A DNA stretch of 64,000 nt from Aptenodytes patagonicus (taxonomy: Eukaryota; Chordata; Aves; Sphenisciformes; Spheniscidae). A model generated the notes under the pieces. The model searched no databases, was not told the DNA's origin, and worked only from the letters and a program-made list of their open reading frames with translations. This document shows, piece by piece, positions 1 to 13,021 of the stretch (positions are counted from its first letter, which is position 1; every line of letters starts with the position of its first letter). The stretch lies in assembly GCF_965638725.1 (NCBI RefSeq), contig NC_134970.1, positions 5,741,001-5,805,000 of the forward strand. Direction: 5' to 3'. The translations under genes were made by a program, and so were the position numbers.

Positions 1-1180
1 CCACGTGCGGCTTTCTAGGCTCCATTTGGGCAACCTGCCTTCATCCCAGCACGGGGCCGAACAGGAGCCGTTGTGCACAGAGCTCCTGAGCTTCAGGTCA
101 GGGCTACCCGGGTCTACCTGGGGCTCTGTCCCCTCTGCGATTGCAGGAGAGGAAACATTCCCCCGGCTTCACGGGGTCGTGGAATCACAGAGGGTGCTGC
201 AAGGACGGTCGTTCCCGAGGACCCATCCCGCAGAGCGGTGGGTATTTCAGATTCTCCCAGGACCTTCCTGCAGAACAGAAGCATTTCCTTTATACACTAA
301 CGTTTCCACAACCTCAGGGGAATTAAGCACAAATTAAGGGAACCTCCAGGATCTGGACCATGGACCCGAGCAGGGACTGAAGCTGCTCTTGCCCTGGCCG
401 AGTCACCAGCCACGCAAGTGGTGCCGTGACTTCCATGGGTGCTCAGCGGCGGTAGCAGCCCCGGTGGGTGCTGCTCGTCTGGGAAAGCGTGAGCTGAGAG
501 CGAAGGGTGGGGAGGGGGAGAAGGGGAAACCAGGGCTAAAAATAGCTATTTTTGAAAGAAACGGATGAAAACCTCTTTGAAGAAGTGAGGGGAGAGGGGG
601 AGGGTTGCCATGGAAACAGGGAAGTCTGTCTCTTCCCAAAAGAGGGGGTGGGAGATGAAGAAATAGTAAATACGGCAGAGAAATGACGGGGAAGAGGATG
701 CTGCGAGTCGGTGGCATTCCCCACGGATTGAGGGGAGAGGACTGTGGGGTCTGAGCATGCCTGGATCCCAGGGGGAGCAGACTGGGCTCTGACACTGCCT
801 GCCCGGGTAGCCTTGGGCACGTCACTTCGTGTCCTCCCTGTGTCACCTGCAGCCCTGCAGCTGTCACCTGCCCGAGTCACCGGTAAGAACAGCAAGCCCA
901 GAGCTGCTGGGGACATGCTTGCCGGGCCAGTTCGGTGTCACCGCGATGGGGCATCTCCAGCCCCTACCAGCAGCTGGGCAGTGGTGATAAAATAATGAAT
1001 TTCCTCCCAACCATTTGAGAAAGTGCACAGAATCTTGTTTTTTTCTTCCAGGAATTTTCCAACGTGGCGCGGCCGTTTCCAGGAGAGACCCACAGGGAAG
1101 GGAGCCGCGCTGGGCGGCAGAGACACAGGGGTCTTGGTCAGAGGGGGCTAACGGCGAGGTTGGGGACCAAGCCAGAGCGG
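1..1180. other. Non-coding, no gene recognised
   Basis: I find no gene here. The open frames in this stretch are short, overlap on both strands and have no recognisable domain. A weak match to the MIR-type core (a 'cttgggca..gtcactt' block) lies near 811-830. The tract 500-660 is purine-rich, with many runs of G and A. Confidence 0.5.
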
Positions 1181-1435
1181 GCTGGCACGGCATGAGATTT
1201 GGTACGGCTCCCAGTCTGGCACGATCCACAATTTGGCAGAGCTCATGACCTGGTGTGGCCCATAGTTTGGCACAGCTCATGAGTTGGCACAGCTCGCAAT
1301 CTGGCACAGCTCCTGGTTTAGCATGACCCATGATTTGGCACAGCTCATGATTTGGCATGGCTCGCGACCTGGCACGGCCATGGGGCTGGCATGGCCCATA
1401 ACTTGGCCCAGCCCAGGATTTGGCCCAGTAGGCTG
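1181..1435. repeat. 17-bp minisatellite, 15 copies
   Basis: Fifteen consecutive units, each exactly 17 bp, run with no insertion or deletion. The best unit is TTTGGCACAGCTCATGA, seen unchanged at 1266-1282 and 1334-1350. The core 'TGGCAC.GC' is kept in most copies, and copies at both ends are the most diverged, as expected for an old tandem array. Because 17 is not a multiple of 3, the unit passes through all reading frames, and this creates long open frames on both strands (for example 864-1640 minus and 1284-1715 plus). They should not be taken as genes. The array is about 8 kb upstream of KCNA2. Confidence 0.9.
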
Positions 1436-3131
1436 GGTGCTTTGTGCCGTGCCACGCAGTGCCATCTCGTGGCTGAACCTGCCACGGTGTCACTGTGCCC
1501 ACAGTCCCATCCTGCCCAAGCTGCCATCGTGCCCACGCCACCAAGCCGTGGGGAAGGTGCTCCCCAGCCCGAGCATCCCCACCGGCTGCATCTCCTCCCT
1601 GCAGCATCTCCGCGTGGGAGGAAGAAAAGAGGCAAATCATCCTCTCAAACTACTTTTCCTCACGGCTTGCTTGCAGTCCCGCTGCTCCCCAGGGAGGGAT
1701 GAATGTCTGGGGTGATGGGAACATCTCACCACGCTCTATGGCTCAGATCTGACCTTCAGCAGCTCTTGGCCCCCACCCAGCACCAGCAGACACTCTGGGC
1801 TGAGACCCACGGGGTCTAACAATCGCCTCTGTGGGGCTGCTTGTCCCATTTGTGCTGTGATGGGAGATGCTGTCGCCCTGGTCAGCACCTGCACGGGGAA
1901 CCAGTCCCAGGACTGGTGGCTAAAAGGAGTTGTGCCCCGTCATGGCAGTGCAGAGGGGACCCTGAGGTCACCTAAGCGCTCCCCCAAGGCAAAGGCAATC
2001 TGCCTACAGGTACTGGCCATCTCCACTGGAGGTTTCTCCAATCTCCCCTTAGTCTTCTCCTCCCTAAGCTCAACAACCAGAAGGTTTCAACTTTTGGCCC
2101 TATTTCCCTGCTTCTTGGTGTGCATCACCCCCCCGAAGCCAGAGGAGGAGGGATGCTCCGTTGGGCAGATGGGCATGGGCTGGTTCAGACCTGGGGAAAA
2201 TGAATCATCGGAGAGAAAATGAGGTGTTTGTCACCTCTCCTCTGTCTCGCGGTCACACGAGCAGCCCTGGCTCGGCAGAGCAGGCGTTTGGTTGGTGTCT
2301 CAGATAAAGGCACTTTTGGAGCCCTGAAGCAAGTCTACTTTCGTGGTCCCTTTGGAGCAGGAGGACTGGAAGGACGGAGGGACGCGGCTGGGTCCTCTCG
2401 GCGCGGAGGCGGTGGCCCACAGCCAGCCTTCAGGGACGCGGGGGCTCAGCTGACACCTTAAATAAAACCCCAGCCCCGGGGAGGGATGGGGGGGATTTTA
2501 TCCAGGGGCGACGCACAGGCTTGTGAGCCAACGGGCTTTCTTTCCAGAGCTGAAAGCACTCGCGCCTGGCTGGAAGGAGGCTATTGATTTCTTTTCCATT
2601 CGCTAATTTGGCTTGTCCTGTCCTTTTTGTTTGTGCAAGTGAAATAAAGCGGCTTTGAGAGCCTTTTAACCAGAGTGGCTGGAGCAGCCCACGCGGGAGG
2701 CACCTGCCCAGGACCAATGCTCGCCCTGCGCCAGCCCGGCAGCAGGTCCATTAGCTCTCCTGGAGCGAGCGGCAGCCTGGCATAAAATATTCACAATCAT
2801 CTCGACGAGCTCCAAAGCCCTCAAGAACTGAAGTTCTTTACTGTGTTTCAGTTGAGCTAAATGACTTTTATTTTCAATGAACGGTGCCCGGCTCCTCTCA
2901 AGACTGGCCGTCCAGGCTGGTGGAGCATCTTTGGAAGCAAAGATGTTGCAACTCAGCGATCTTGACCAAACGAGAATTCAGAGCGGTACCCAAAGGAGTT
3001 ATTTTTAAAATAATCAGATATTTTATTATGAAAACCACCTTGGAGAAATACAGAGGGAGAATGAATTTAATGTTAACTCTGCAGCCAGGCAATGTTTGCT
3101 GTTTTCCCTTTGGCCGTGATGTGCCTTCCCA
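1436..3131. other. Non-coding upstream of KCNA2
   Basis: No gene is recognised. The stretch is mostly GC-rich. An AT-richer island at about 2575-2900 (with 'aataaagcggctt' and 'cataaaatattcacaatcat') stands out from its surroundings and could be a conserved regulatory element. That is inferred from composition only. Confidence 0.4.
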
Positions 3132-3191
3132 GGGACCAGGAGATCATCCCAAGGACCAGGAGATCCTCTCAGGAACCAGGAGCCCTGCCCA
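3132..3191. repeat. Three 20-bp tandem units
   Basis: Three adjacent 20-bp units share the core 'ggaccaggagatc', at 3132-3151, 3152-3171 and 3172-3191. The third is the most diverged. It is a short local tandem duplication. Confidence 0.75.
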
Positions 3192-5859
3192 GGTCCTGCA
3201 GAGCCCAGGTGGGGGGAGCCGCTCTGACCTATCTCACCGCGGTATTTTGGGATCCGCCAGCAGCATCTGCTATGGAAGAGCCAAGTCTGCTCCGTGGGTC
3301 TGGGTAACTTTGTTCCCCGGCTGCCTTCATTTTTAGATGCCGTGCCACCGCATCGGCGTCACCGACATCTCTCGGCGTCCCCTCCCCTTGCCACCATGCA
3401 CCGAGGCGTGGGTGCTGGGGTGCTGGGGGGCCAGGAGCTTGGTCCTCTGACGTAGGCAGTGGTGGGAGGTCGGATGCTTTCCCCGGAGGGTGACTCACAG
3501 CCCCGGGAACTCGCTTACAGCTTTCACAGCTCCTAAAATGACACGGGGCCCAGTTATGTCAACCTCTAGGGCTGGAAAGCCGTGGTTCGGATGGAGATGG
3601 GGGCTCAGCGCCCTGCCCCGTCCAAGCCCACTCTGCTCAGCACCGCAGCCAAGCCTTGGTCCAGCTTGGCTTTTCCTCCTGGCATGGCTGCTGGTGTCCA
3701 CCCCATCCCTCAAAGCCCCTCTGGCCTTGCAAAGAGGTGGCATGGGGTCCCCAGGAGGGACACCACGGGGAGATGCCATCGTCTGAGGCTGTGCAGGACG
3801 TGTGAAGGTGGTGGGACAGGGTCTGTCCTCTCTGGAGGGAGCAGCTCGGCTTACGGCAGCACGGGTAAACACTGGTGCTCATCCGGGGTGATGCAGCCGT
3901 GAGGTCGGGTGTGGGTCGTGCTTTGCGGTGTGACTCCGGGGCTTGAGTTTTGCTCTTCTGGATGGGGCCGGTCCTGGGGACACCCTGCCCTGTGGGTTTT
4001 CATCCATGCCCCCCCAGCACCACATCGTGGAGCATCCCCCAAACCCACCGCCAGCAGGATACAGGGGGGAAAAAAAGGGAAAAAAAGCACATTTTTGCTT
4101 TTTGTTTGTATGGCGCAGGCTGGCTGCAAGCCCACGAATACAAGGTCTGAACAGCCTCTGGGGGCTTCCCTGGGAATAAAGGCATGAAAGCACGGGGAGC
4201 TCATCTGCTTCCTGATGGGACCTGGACACCAGATCGCCTGGTCCCTGGGACATCCTCACGCCAAGTGACTTTCCCAGGGCCACACAGGCAGATGGGGTAA
4301 GGTTTCCAGTTTGGATGACTATAAAGTCCATTTGGATAAGAGAAATATTCCAGAAGGGACTTATTTTTTAATTATAATATTGGTGTGAAGACATCGGCTG
4401 GTTAAATCCATGTGAAACAGACAAGTGGGTGCAGTGCATCAGCTCGTCTAGTTCTCTGAAAGGCTGGGTTATGTCTGGAGTTGTCAGCGTGGCTGAGGGA
4501 GGCGGGTGCAGACACACAGACTGTAATAATAGCTCCACAATTAGGATAGTAAATCAGGAGAGCGTCACTCAATTCAGAGAAATTCCCCTGATTTGCAAGA
4601 GACGGGATTTTGGCTCTTTGTAAGGAGCTGGTGCTGTTTATATGAAAAATCCCCCTGGTTTTGCCAAACCTTCGCAAGGCGGCAGCAGGAATAACAAGTT
4701 AAAAATTCAGCTTCACTTGAACTGTTCTCTGCCCGGCCTCAGTTTCTGCATATTGCATAAGGGTTAGCCTCGGGCTGATAGTTTTCTGGATTCAGCCTAC
4801 CCTGCTATGGCAGATCTGCCTTCAGAAAAGGCTAAAACGATGCAGATGACATTAAAAATCCCCCATCCAGAGTAGCCTCGTGTCCAGTGGGATGCATGCA
4901 GTAAGAGAACCCGTACGTGCGAGGGCTGTTCGTGGCAGGGAGCAAAGGATTCCCAATTTTGCCGTAGGGTTAGAAATTCGTTTTCAATATTGGGATCCGG
5001 CCGGGGCTCGGGGAAATACATTTTTGTTTCAAGATCAAGAGGGGTGTTGGGAGGAGCGGTGGGCGATAGCATCCCCCTCGCACTCCCGGGTGCTGCACCC
5101 AGTCTCTGGCTCTGTGCCACCCGCTGCTCCTGGCACCTCAGGGAGCGAAAATAATATGGTTTAGCCCTACCACCTCCCCACCTCCCCCTGGCTGGCTGGG
5201 CATTACACTTAGCACTGATTTTCTTGGGCATTCAGGGTGGTCCATGCCCTCCTTTGCCACCTCGGGCTGTTGTCCCTGGGGCGATCGCCGCCGGCACTGG
5301 CAGCCCCTTGCAAATTTGGCAGCTGCATATGGGAATAGAAATATTTCCATCGCCCCCTCCCGCGCTCGTGTTTGCCGGGTGCCAGGCGCCTTGCAGGACT
5401 TGTTGCTGCCCCGATGCTCTCCTTGGGGCCGTGGGGTGATGGCAGACTGGTCCAAGCAGACGCATCTCCCTCGTGCCCTAAGGCAGGGGTTGATCCGTAG
5501 GTCTTATAGGCCAAGTTGGTATAGCTTGGCCACCTCCCTTCTTTGGGGGCGGGAGATGCCTCCATGCGAAGGGAGGTCTGTAAACACAAAGTGATATAAT
5601 ATTACTGCTTTTTACATCCTCCCCCCAGCCACAAGCAGGACGGTGTGGTGCCTCCTAGTCTGATCCTGCCCCATCTCCCTCCCCGAAGCTGTGCGGAGCT
5701 GGTGGTTCTCCATCCCCCAGATCTCCCCGCGCAGATCCAGGCTATTGCCAAGGATATGGTATGGATCGGAGCCGCACGGTAAAGCAGCATCACGTATCCA
5801 GGGATATGATTATTTCCCAGTGGTTGAAATCTAGGTCTCTTGCTTGGGAGGAGGGAGGC

Positions 5860-5884
5860 GGGGGGGGGGGGGGGAGGGGGGGGG
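5860..5884 (+). repeat. Long G homopolymer
   Basis: G is uninterrupted except for one A, giving several adjacent G-tracts. It could form a G-quadruplex on the + strand. Its length is likely variable between individuals and error-prone in assembly. Confidence 0.8.
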
Positions 5885-6094
5885 AAGATGCTCATATTAA
5901 TCTTATGAATATTCATGGTGAAGCTCTGCTGCCTTCGGAGGTTGACTCCCGGGGTACGAGTTTGGGGGGCCGTAGGTGAGAGGTGCCGGCAGTGGCGTGG
6001 AGCAGAGCGGCTGCTTGTGCATTCGCCGCATGCCTGACTGCAGAGCCAATTGTAAGTTGGTGCCTTTTTCTCTTCCCCCTCACCCTGCATCCTT

Positions 6095-6115
6095 CCCCCC
6101 CCCCCCCCCCCCCCC
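6095..6115 (+). repeat. Poly-C tract
   Basis: A run of about 21 C residues, followed by CCGCC. It has the same G-quadruplex potential on the minus strand and the same length uncertainty as the G-run 230 bp upstream. Confidence 0.85.
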
Positions 6116-8200
6116 GCCGCTGCCCTGCTTAAATACAGCCTGGCCACAAACTGGGCAAATGGAGGGATTCGCGGTTTAGGCGCAAATACCACCTCGTCCT
6201 CGAGGCGTGCCACCCCAAATCTCACCCCTCCGAAATACAGGCATGGCTCCTGCCTGCAGTGGGCTGTGCAGGCAGGGAGAAAACTGAGGGTCTTTGGGCA
6301 AATCGTCTTCACCTCCTCCATGCTCCCCTCCCCAACTCCCAAATTTGCATGAATTAACCCCAAAGATGCTTGGGGGGGGGGGTGGGTGTTTGCCTCTAAG
6401 CAAAGGGAGCCAGGAAAGCATGCGATGGGGTGAAAGTAGGAGAAACTGAGTGCTGGGATGTGTGATGTCAACTCAGATGATGCCGTAACCACCTCTGATA
6501 AGCACCAAGCATCACCGCTTGGATTTGGACTCGGAGGAAGGAGCCTAGACCTCATGCCAAATAAAAATCAACATGTTAAAAAAAAGAAGTAAATCTCTGT
6601 GCTGTTAAACAAACCTGGGGTGTTTTGGGAAGGGAGAAAGGGGAGGAGAGAGTTTACAGGCAGGAGAAAAACTGTATTTAGAAAAAAAAAATTCAAGGTT
6701 GGTGGCTTTTTGGTGAAATGGGGGTTTGTGGCTGCTGGATATTTTTTGCAGCAGCAGAAAGATGGTGTTGGTGGTGTTTTAGCATGATGCTCGGAGGAGA
6801 CAGGGAACGTCAAATCCAGCCGAACTCCCGAGCCAGCCGCTGGGGAGCGAGCGGTGGGGAGAAAACGCAGGAAAAGGAGAAAAAACTGGGACAAATGCAA
6901 TCTCCTCTCCTCTGGGCCTGGCAGAAAAGGGTTAAGCGAAGCGGTTGAATGCTGCAAGCCTTGTCAGGGTTGTACTATTTTTTCTAGTGCATAAGGAGAA
7001 GGGAGAGGAGGGTTGCACGGAAAGGGGAAATTTCCAAGAAAAGAGGGATCTGCGGCAATATCTGCACCTCGGGTGATGAAGAGAGGAACCAACAGGCATA
7101 AATGGCCTGGAGACGGCTGAAATCTCTGCCGAGGAGATTGGGACCGTGGGGTTATTTTCCACCTACCTCCCCTACCCGGTTCTGTAATCCTGGCTCAAAG
7201 TAGACAAGTGGAGTTGGAGCTGAAGAAGGGAGGTTAGAGGTTTTTTTTTTTCTTTGGGAGGGAAAAAAAAAAATTAAAGAAAAAATGAGAGGTTGGTTGG
7301 ACCTCTCTGGGTTGAGCATCTCCATGATGTGAGGCAAGGCAGGATGAGCTAAATGAGCGCTCGTTAGGGGCAGGGATGCTGACGACCCGGCATCGACCGG
7401 GGACCAGAGCCTCAACATCCCCATGAGAAATTTTGCCCACCGGAGTCGAATTCCCACGGGGGGTGGGTCGGCCGGGGGGTTGGCTTTTGGGAGGATGGGG
7501 AGGGCGGATGCAGGTCTCGTGGATCCCACGGTCGGGCCCACGATGCTCGGGGCTCCACGGAGCCATCTGAGGGGGGACAGGTGGCCTTGGGGGGGGGCAG
7601 ACAGGGACCGGTGGGGGATTCAGTCTCGCGGATGAAGCCGGAGCCTCCTGAATCACCCGGGAACACGACGCGATGGCATGGGCGCTGCACCCAGTGGGTA
7701 CCACCGACTCTCGGGTGCTCGGCGGTGGCGGGAACCCACCGTGGCTTTGCAGAGCCTCAGCGGCTGGGGGGGGGGGCTGCATCGTTCCCCCCCGCCTCCC
7801 CTTCTCCTGGCACCGGCTCCCACGGGCAGCCCGGCCCCGCTGCACGCCGTGGCGTTGAGCGAGAGCGGAGGGAGATGGGGCTCTGGTTTTTTCCGCCTTG
7901 CCGCTAGTGCGCTCTCGCCCTCTTCTCGTGTTGCAGTGCAGGTTGGCCAGGCAGCGGGCAGACAGCTCGCCGGGAGGAAAAAGGGGGTGCCTGGAGGAGC
8001 TGGGGCTTTGCAGATGCTCCTTTCAAGCCCCCGGCAGCTTGCTACCTTCTTGCTGTTTTTTCCAGGCGATGCCACACCTCCCGAGGACACTGGGGACATC
8101 GGGTTTTGCTGAGCTTAGCATCTTTTCACCGTCGTACCGAAGGCATCAGACAGACGCTCATCTGCCCTGAAGTGCAGATCTGCAACAGCTACCGAGAAGA

Positions 8201-8242
8201 CTCTGTCTCTCTGTCTCTCTGTCTCTCTTTCTCTCTCTCTCC
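8201..8242 (+). repeat. CT-rich microsatellite
   Basis: A run of CTCTGTCT and CTCT units. It ends in CCAG at 8241-8244 and so also makes a strong polypyrimidine tract for the candidate splice acceptor that follows. Confidence 0.75.
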
Positions 8243-8244
8243 AG

Positions 8245-8453
8245 TCCAAACCATTACAAGACCTGACTTCCACCATCTGGGAATCTAACCCCTTTTATGT
8301 CCCTTCTCCTTTTTCTACGATGACTCACCATTATTTTTAACTTTGAAGAGAGAGGAAATTATGGGGATCTTGGAAGCCTGTATTTCTCTCTAGGATTTCC
8401 CCAGGGTCAGATAATCGGTGTTACTAAGAGACACTAAGATTTGGCTTCTCCAG
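8245..8453 (+). other. KCNA2: Candidate KCNA2 5'-UTR exon
   Basis: A polypyrimidine tract plus CCAG (8241-8244) is followed after 209 bp by a good donor, CAG|GTAATG (8451-8459). The sequence between is AT-richer than the flanks and has stop codons in the forward frames, so it would be non-coding. Mammalian KCNA2 genes have non-coding 5' exons spliced to the single coding exon, and this segment would fit that role, leaving a ~786-bp intron before the acceptor at 9237-9239. This is inference from splice signals and position only. Confidence 0.35.
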
Positions 8454-9239
8454 GTAATGTGATTTGTTTTCTGTGTGCCATGGTGGTTTGCAGAGAATGA
8501 CAGGAGCCGGGACACCAGCGGTCGAGGAGGGGGACTGCAGTGGTCTGCGGGGCAGCTCGCATCGGCAGCTGCAAATTCAGGCAGCCGCAAAGCTTGCCCG
8601 GTTGGCTGCAGGCAGGGAGGGCAGCATGTCGCCTCGTCGCTTTATGGCCAGGGCAAGAGGATTGGGAAGGTGTCGAACTTAAAACCGGAGTTAGAGCTTT
8701 CCTGGAGGGTAGATTGCCTGAGATTGCACGGTTAAATGTTAACCCTTAGCTGCATGCCTGGAAATGAGCTGAGCCTGCTCTGCCTCTCCCCAGCACCCCG
8801 CGGAGTCCCCTCGCCGCTTTAGGGCGGGATGGGGTTATTTTTCTTCCTTCCTTTCTCTTCCCTTCCCCCTCTTTTTTTTTTTTTTTTAATTGGAATTTTT
8901 ATTTTTATCCAAAAAAAAAGTTCTGGTTTGCCAATGCCAGTTTTTCCGCGCTGGTTTTGAATAGGTGACGGTTCCTCAGGTGTTTTCTCTCTTCCACCTA
9001 ATGGGTTTCGATGGGAGTTTTTGAACTCTGTCCCAAAGAAGGCAAATTAACCCTCCCGAGGAAGGGGATAGACATGCTAGTGAAGAGAGCTGCTCTCCTC
9101 CCCCCAACTTTATTTCATCTCTTTCTTTCTCAGCAGGGGCGATTTTCTTTCCTTTTTTTTTATTTTCTCTTTTTTTTTTGTATCATCCCTTCGCCTTTTC
9201 ATGAGACACTTCCAAACCTACGTACCTGTCCTTCTGCAG
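8454..9239 (+). other. KCNA2: Probable KCNA2 5'-UTR intron
   Basis: This lies between the candidate donor at 8454 and a strong acceptor at 9237-9239 (CCTTCTGCAG preceded by long T-rich tracts at 9120-9200). It contains poly-T and poly-A runs at about 8872-8890 and 8910-8920. No coding potential is seen. Confidence 0.4.
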
Positions 9240-9299
9240 GATAGTAGCCCTGCCCTGAATCCGATCCCACCACCGGGCACTGGGAAGAGTTTAGCATAA

Positions 9300-10820
<1,521 letters not shown>

Positions 10821-10998
10821 TCGCTAAAATCTAGTAACTTATTTAAAGCTGAAGTGGAACAATTGCAGATATTGAGTGCTGCTCTGCATTGTAGTTAATA
10901 CAGTATTTTCTACGGTGTATATTTGGTTCTGCATGGGAAGCAATAGCTGTGTAAGTGACTTTTAACCTTTGATTTCCACACCGAATAAGCGTTCGTGC

Positions 10999-11021
10999 AA
11001 AAAAAAAAAAAAAAAAAAAAA
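10999..11021 (+). repeat. Poly-A run in KCNA2 3' UTR
   Basis: Twenty-three consecutive A residues about 180 bp after the KCNA2 stop codon. No AATAAA signal sits just upstream ('gaataagc' is the nearest), so it is probably genomic and not a poly(A) addition site. It would cause internal priming in oligo-dT libraries. Confidence 0.85.
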
Positions 11022-11494
11022 GAACCCCGAACCATTTTGTTTCCCTTCTCCCATCCCAGGCTCGTGGCTTTCCCAAGATACGGAGCTGTTGGGCATTTCG
11101 AGCAACGGGATGGGGATGCGAGGGGCAGCTCCGGGCCATCCCGGGCTACCACGAACGCCGGTCCCTGTCCTGCAGAGCTGGGTGACAGCCAGCTTCCAGG
11201 CGTGGGGAACGGCTGGGAAAGGTCAGGCAGAGCTTAATGAAGGGAAGATGCAGTCGTGTGTCCGAATTGCTTGAAGGCTCGGGTTTCCGCCCCGGGAATG
11301 CCAAGTGTGAACGCATCGCCCAGGCTCATGTTTCATAACGGAAAATGCTGCATGCTGCAATAGTTTCAGCCACTGCAGTATGCCAGTGTGAGGCCCAGGG
11401 GAGGGATAATTAGTATGACGGCACATTATTTATTAAGTCTTAAATTTTCTACGCTAGGCATCGGGAGGGATGAGTAAATAAATCAAGCGCTTGG

Positions 11495-11512
11495 ATTTTA
11501 TTTATTTATTTA
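11495..11512 (+). promoter_or_regulatory. AU-rich element in 3' UTR
   Basis: Overlapping ATTTA pentamers (ATTTTATTTATTTATTTAG) are the classic pattern bound by mRNA-stability proteins such as the ELAV/Hu family. Neuronal transcripts often use such elements. Function here depends on the transcript reaching this point. Confidence 0.4.
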
Positions 11513-13003
11513 GATGACACTTCCATCACCAATATTTCCAAGATCACCAAAGACACCTCCACTGACACATTGAAAATGAGTTGGAAAAAGCATCTTTTTT
11601 TATATCTATATATAAAACTGGAGCAACTATGCTGTGGCCTATAATATATTTATACTGCAGTGAAATTTAACCAGTAATACAGTACAGCTGCATGGATATT
11701 TGTTGCATGAATCTGAATATTTAATACACACACAAATATATATTTTCTTAGTAGACTATACAGTATTCATGTTTATAGTGTTTATAGATTCTCCGGTGGC
11801 TCGAAGGAGATTCATGGGAGTTAAAAATTCTCCATTATATTTAAAAGCTGGATGGGGAAGGTATGTGCTGACAACAGTTTGATAGATAACAAGGCAAAGC
11901 CTGAGTGTCTGAGCATCCAGACATGAGAGCCGACTAATGCAAGCGAGGGAAGGTGAGCTGAAAGTTAAACACCTGCACTCATTATGGGGCGAGTAATTAG
12001 TCATTAATCTTGGCGTCATGAGCAGAAACCGCAGTGGATCGGAGAGGGCATGAGGAGCAGGTGGAATGGCAGGTACCGGCTCTCCTGACTTGTTTGTTCA
12101 GCAATTTTCAGCCGTTTCCTGTACAATTACCATGTGTGTGTGTATAGATATTTAGAGAGCGACTATAGGGCCAAATCCTCAGCAAACGTGAGCGCTCAGG
12201 GCATCGGGGGCTTCCCGGCTCAGGGGTGCCGGGATGGTGGGACATGGGCTGGAGCGGGATGACCTGCCCTGGGGCCCCCTTGGGATTGCCAGGGCAGGGT
12301 GCATTTTGGGCTGGAAAACTCCTTTTCAACCACGTAGAGCCTCGGGACTGGTGGTTTATTCTCTTACGGTGCAGAGGGCACATGCTGAGGCTGAGCTGGA
12401 TCCGAGCTCGTGCCTCTGAGCCTTTGCTTTGCCTTCTTCCAGGGTTTTTAGGAGGGGTGAGTTGAGGTGCAGAGGCCCTGAGGTTGTCTCTGCTTCTTCT
12501 TCATCCCTGGTGTTATCTGGAGATAGGTGGGAGCTGTCAGTCCAGGGGGATCTCACCTGCTTTCCCCATCCCCATCTGGATTTCCTTGCATTTTCCCCCA
12601 TTGCCAACAATCCCCGGGGACGGGCGCCCCATTCCTCTGCCAGATCATGGGAGAGCGATGCGAATCTCTTCCAGGACCATGGTCAAGCAAAGCCTCCCCG
12701 GGGTGCGGGATGGGGTTTAGCAGCCTGTTGAGTTGGAGAGAATTTGGGCTGAACTGAGGCACGGCCAGTGCTGTACCGCTGCGGTGAAGTGTGGGCACAA
12801 GGAGGGAACCCCACTGCAGAGCGTGCGAGGGAGGTCAGTCAGACCCTTCCTGAGCTCAGAGAGGAAAACCATACTAATAACAATAAAATAAACGGTGCTA
12901 GCGTATTCTACAGCAATGGTTCAAAATGCTGCTTTAGGGCCGGATCCATCTCTCGTGCTGATGTGGCTCCACTCGGCCAGGTGGAATCACTCCTCATTTT
13001 TAT

Positions 13004-13021
13004 TTGATTGATTGATTGATT
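13004..13021 (+). repeat. (TTGA)n microsatellite
   Basis: Four and a half copies of TTGA. A short simple repeat with no evident function. Confidence 0.7.

Larger units (their letters stand above)
3192..8244. other. Non-coding 5' flank of KCNA2
   Basis: No coding gene is recognised. A reverse-orientation MIR-like core lies at about 4260-4300 ('aagtgactttcccagggccacac'). An AT-rich island with several ATTA motifs spans about 4335-4780. There are long homopolymers: a G-run at 5860-5884, a C-run at 6095-6115 and further G-runs at 7590-7770. The 317-codon minus-strand frame at 5602-6555 crosses the C/G homopolymers, encodes low-complexity proline and glycine, and is very likely chance. The KCNA2 promoter probably lies in or beyond this stretch, but I cannot place a transcription start. 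Confidence 0.4.

Noticed and set aside
864-1640. 258-codon minus-strand open frame with repeated peptide motif
   Set aside because: It is produced by the 17-bp minisatellite, whose units contain no stop in any frame. The plus strand is open too, and there is no domain or start context.
5602-6555. 317-codon minus-strand frame
   Set aside because: It crosses poly-G/poly-C tracts and encodes low-complexity glycine and proline. Frames on both strands overlap it and no domain is recognisable.
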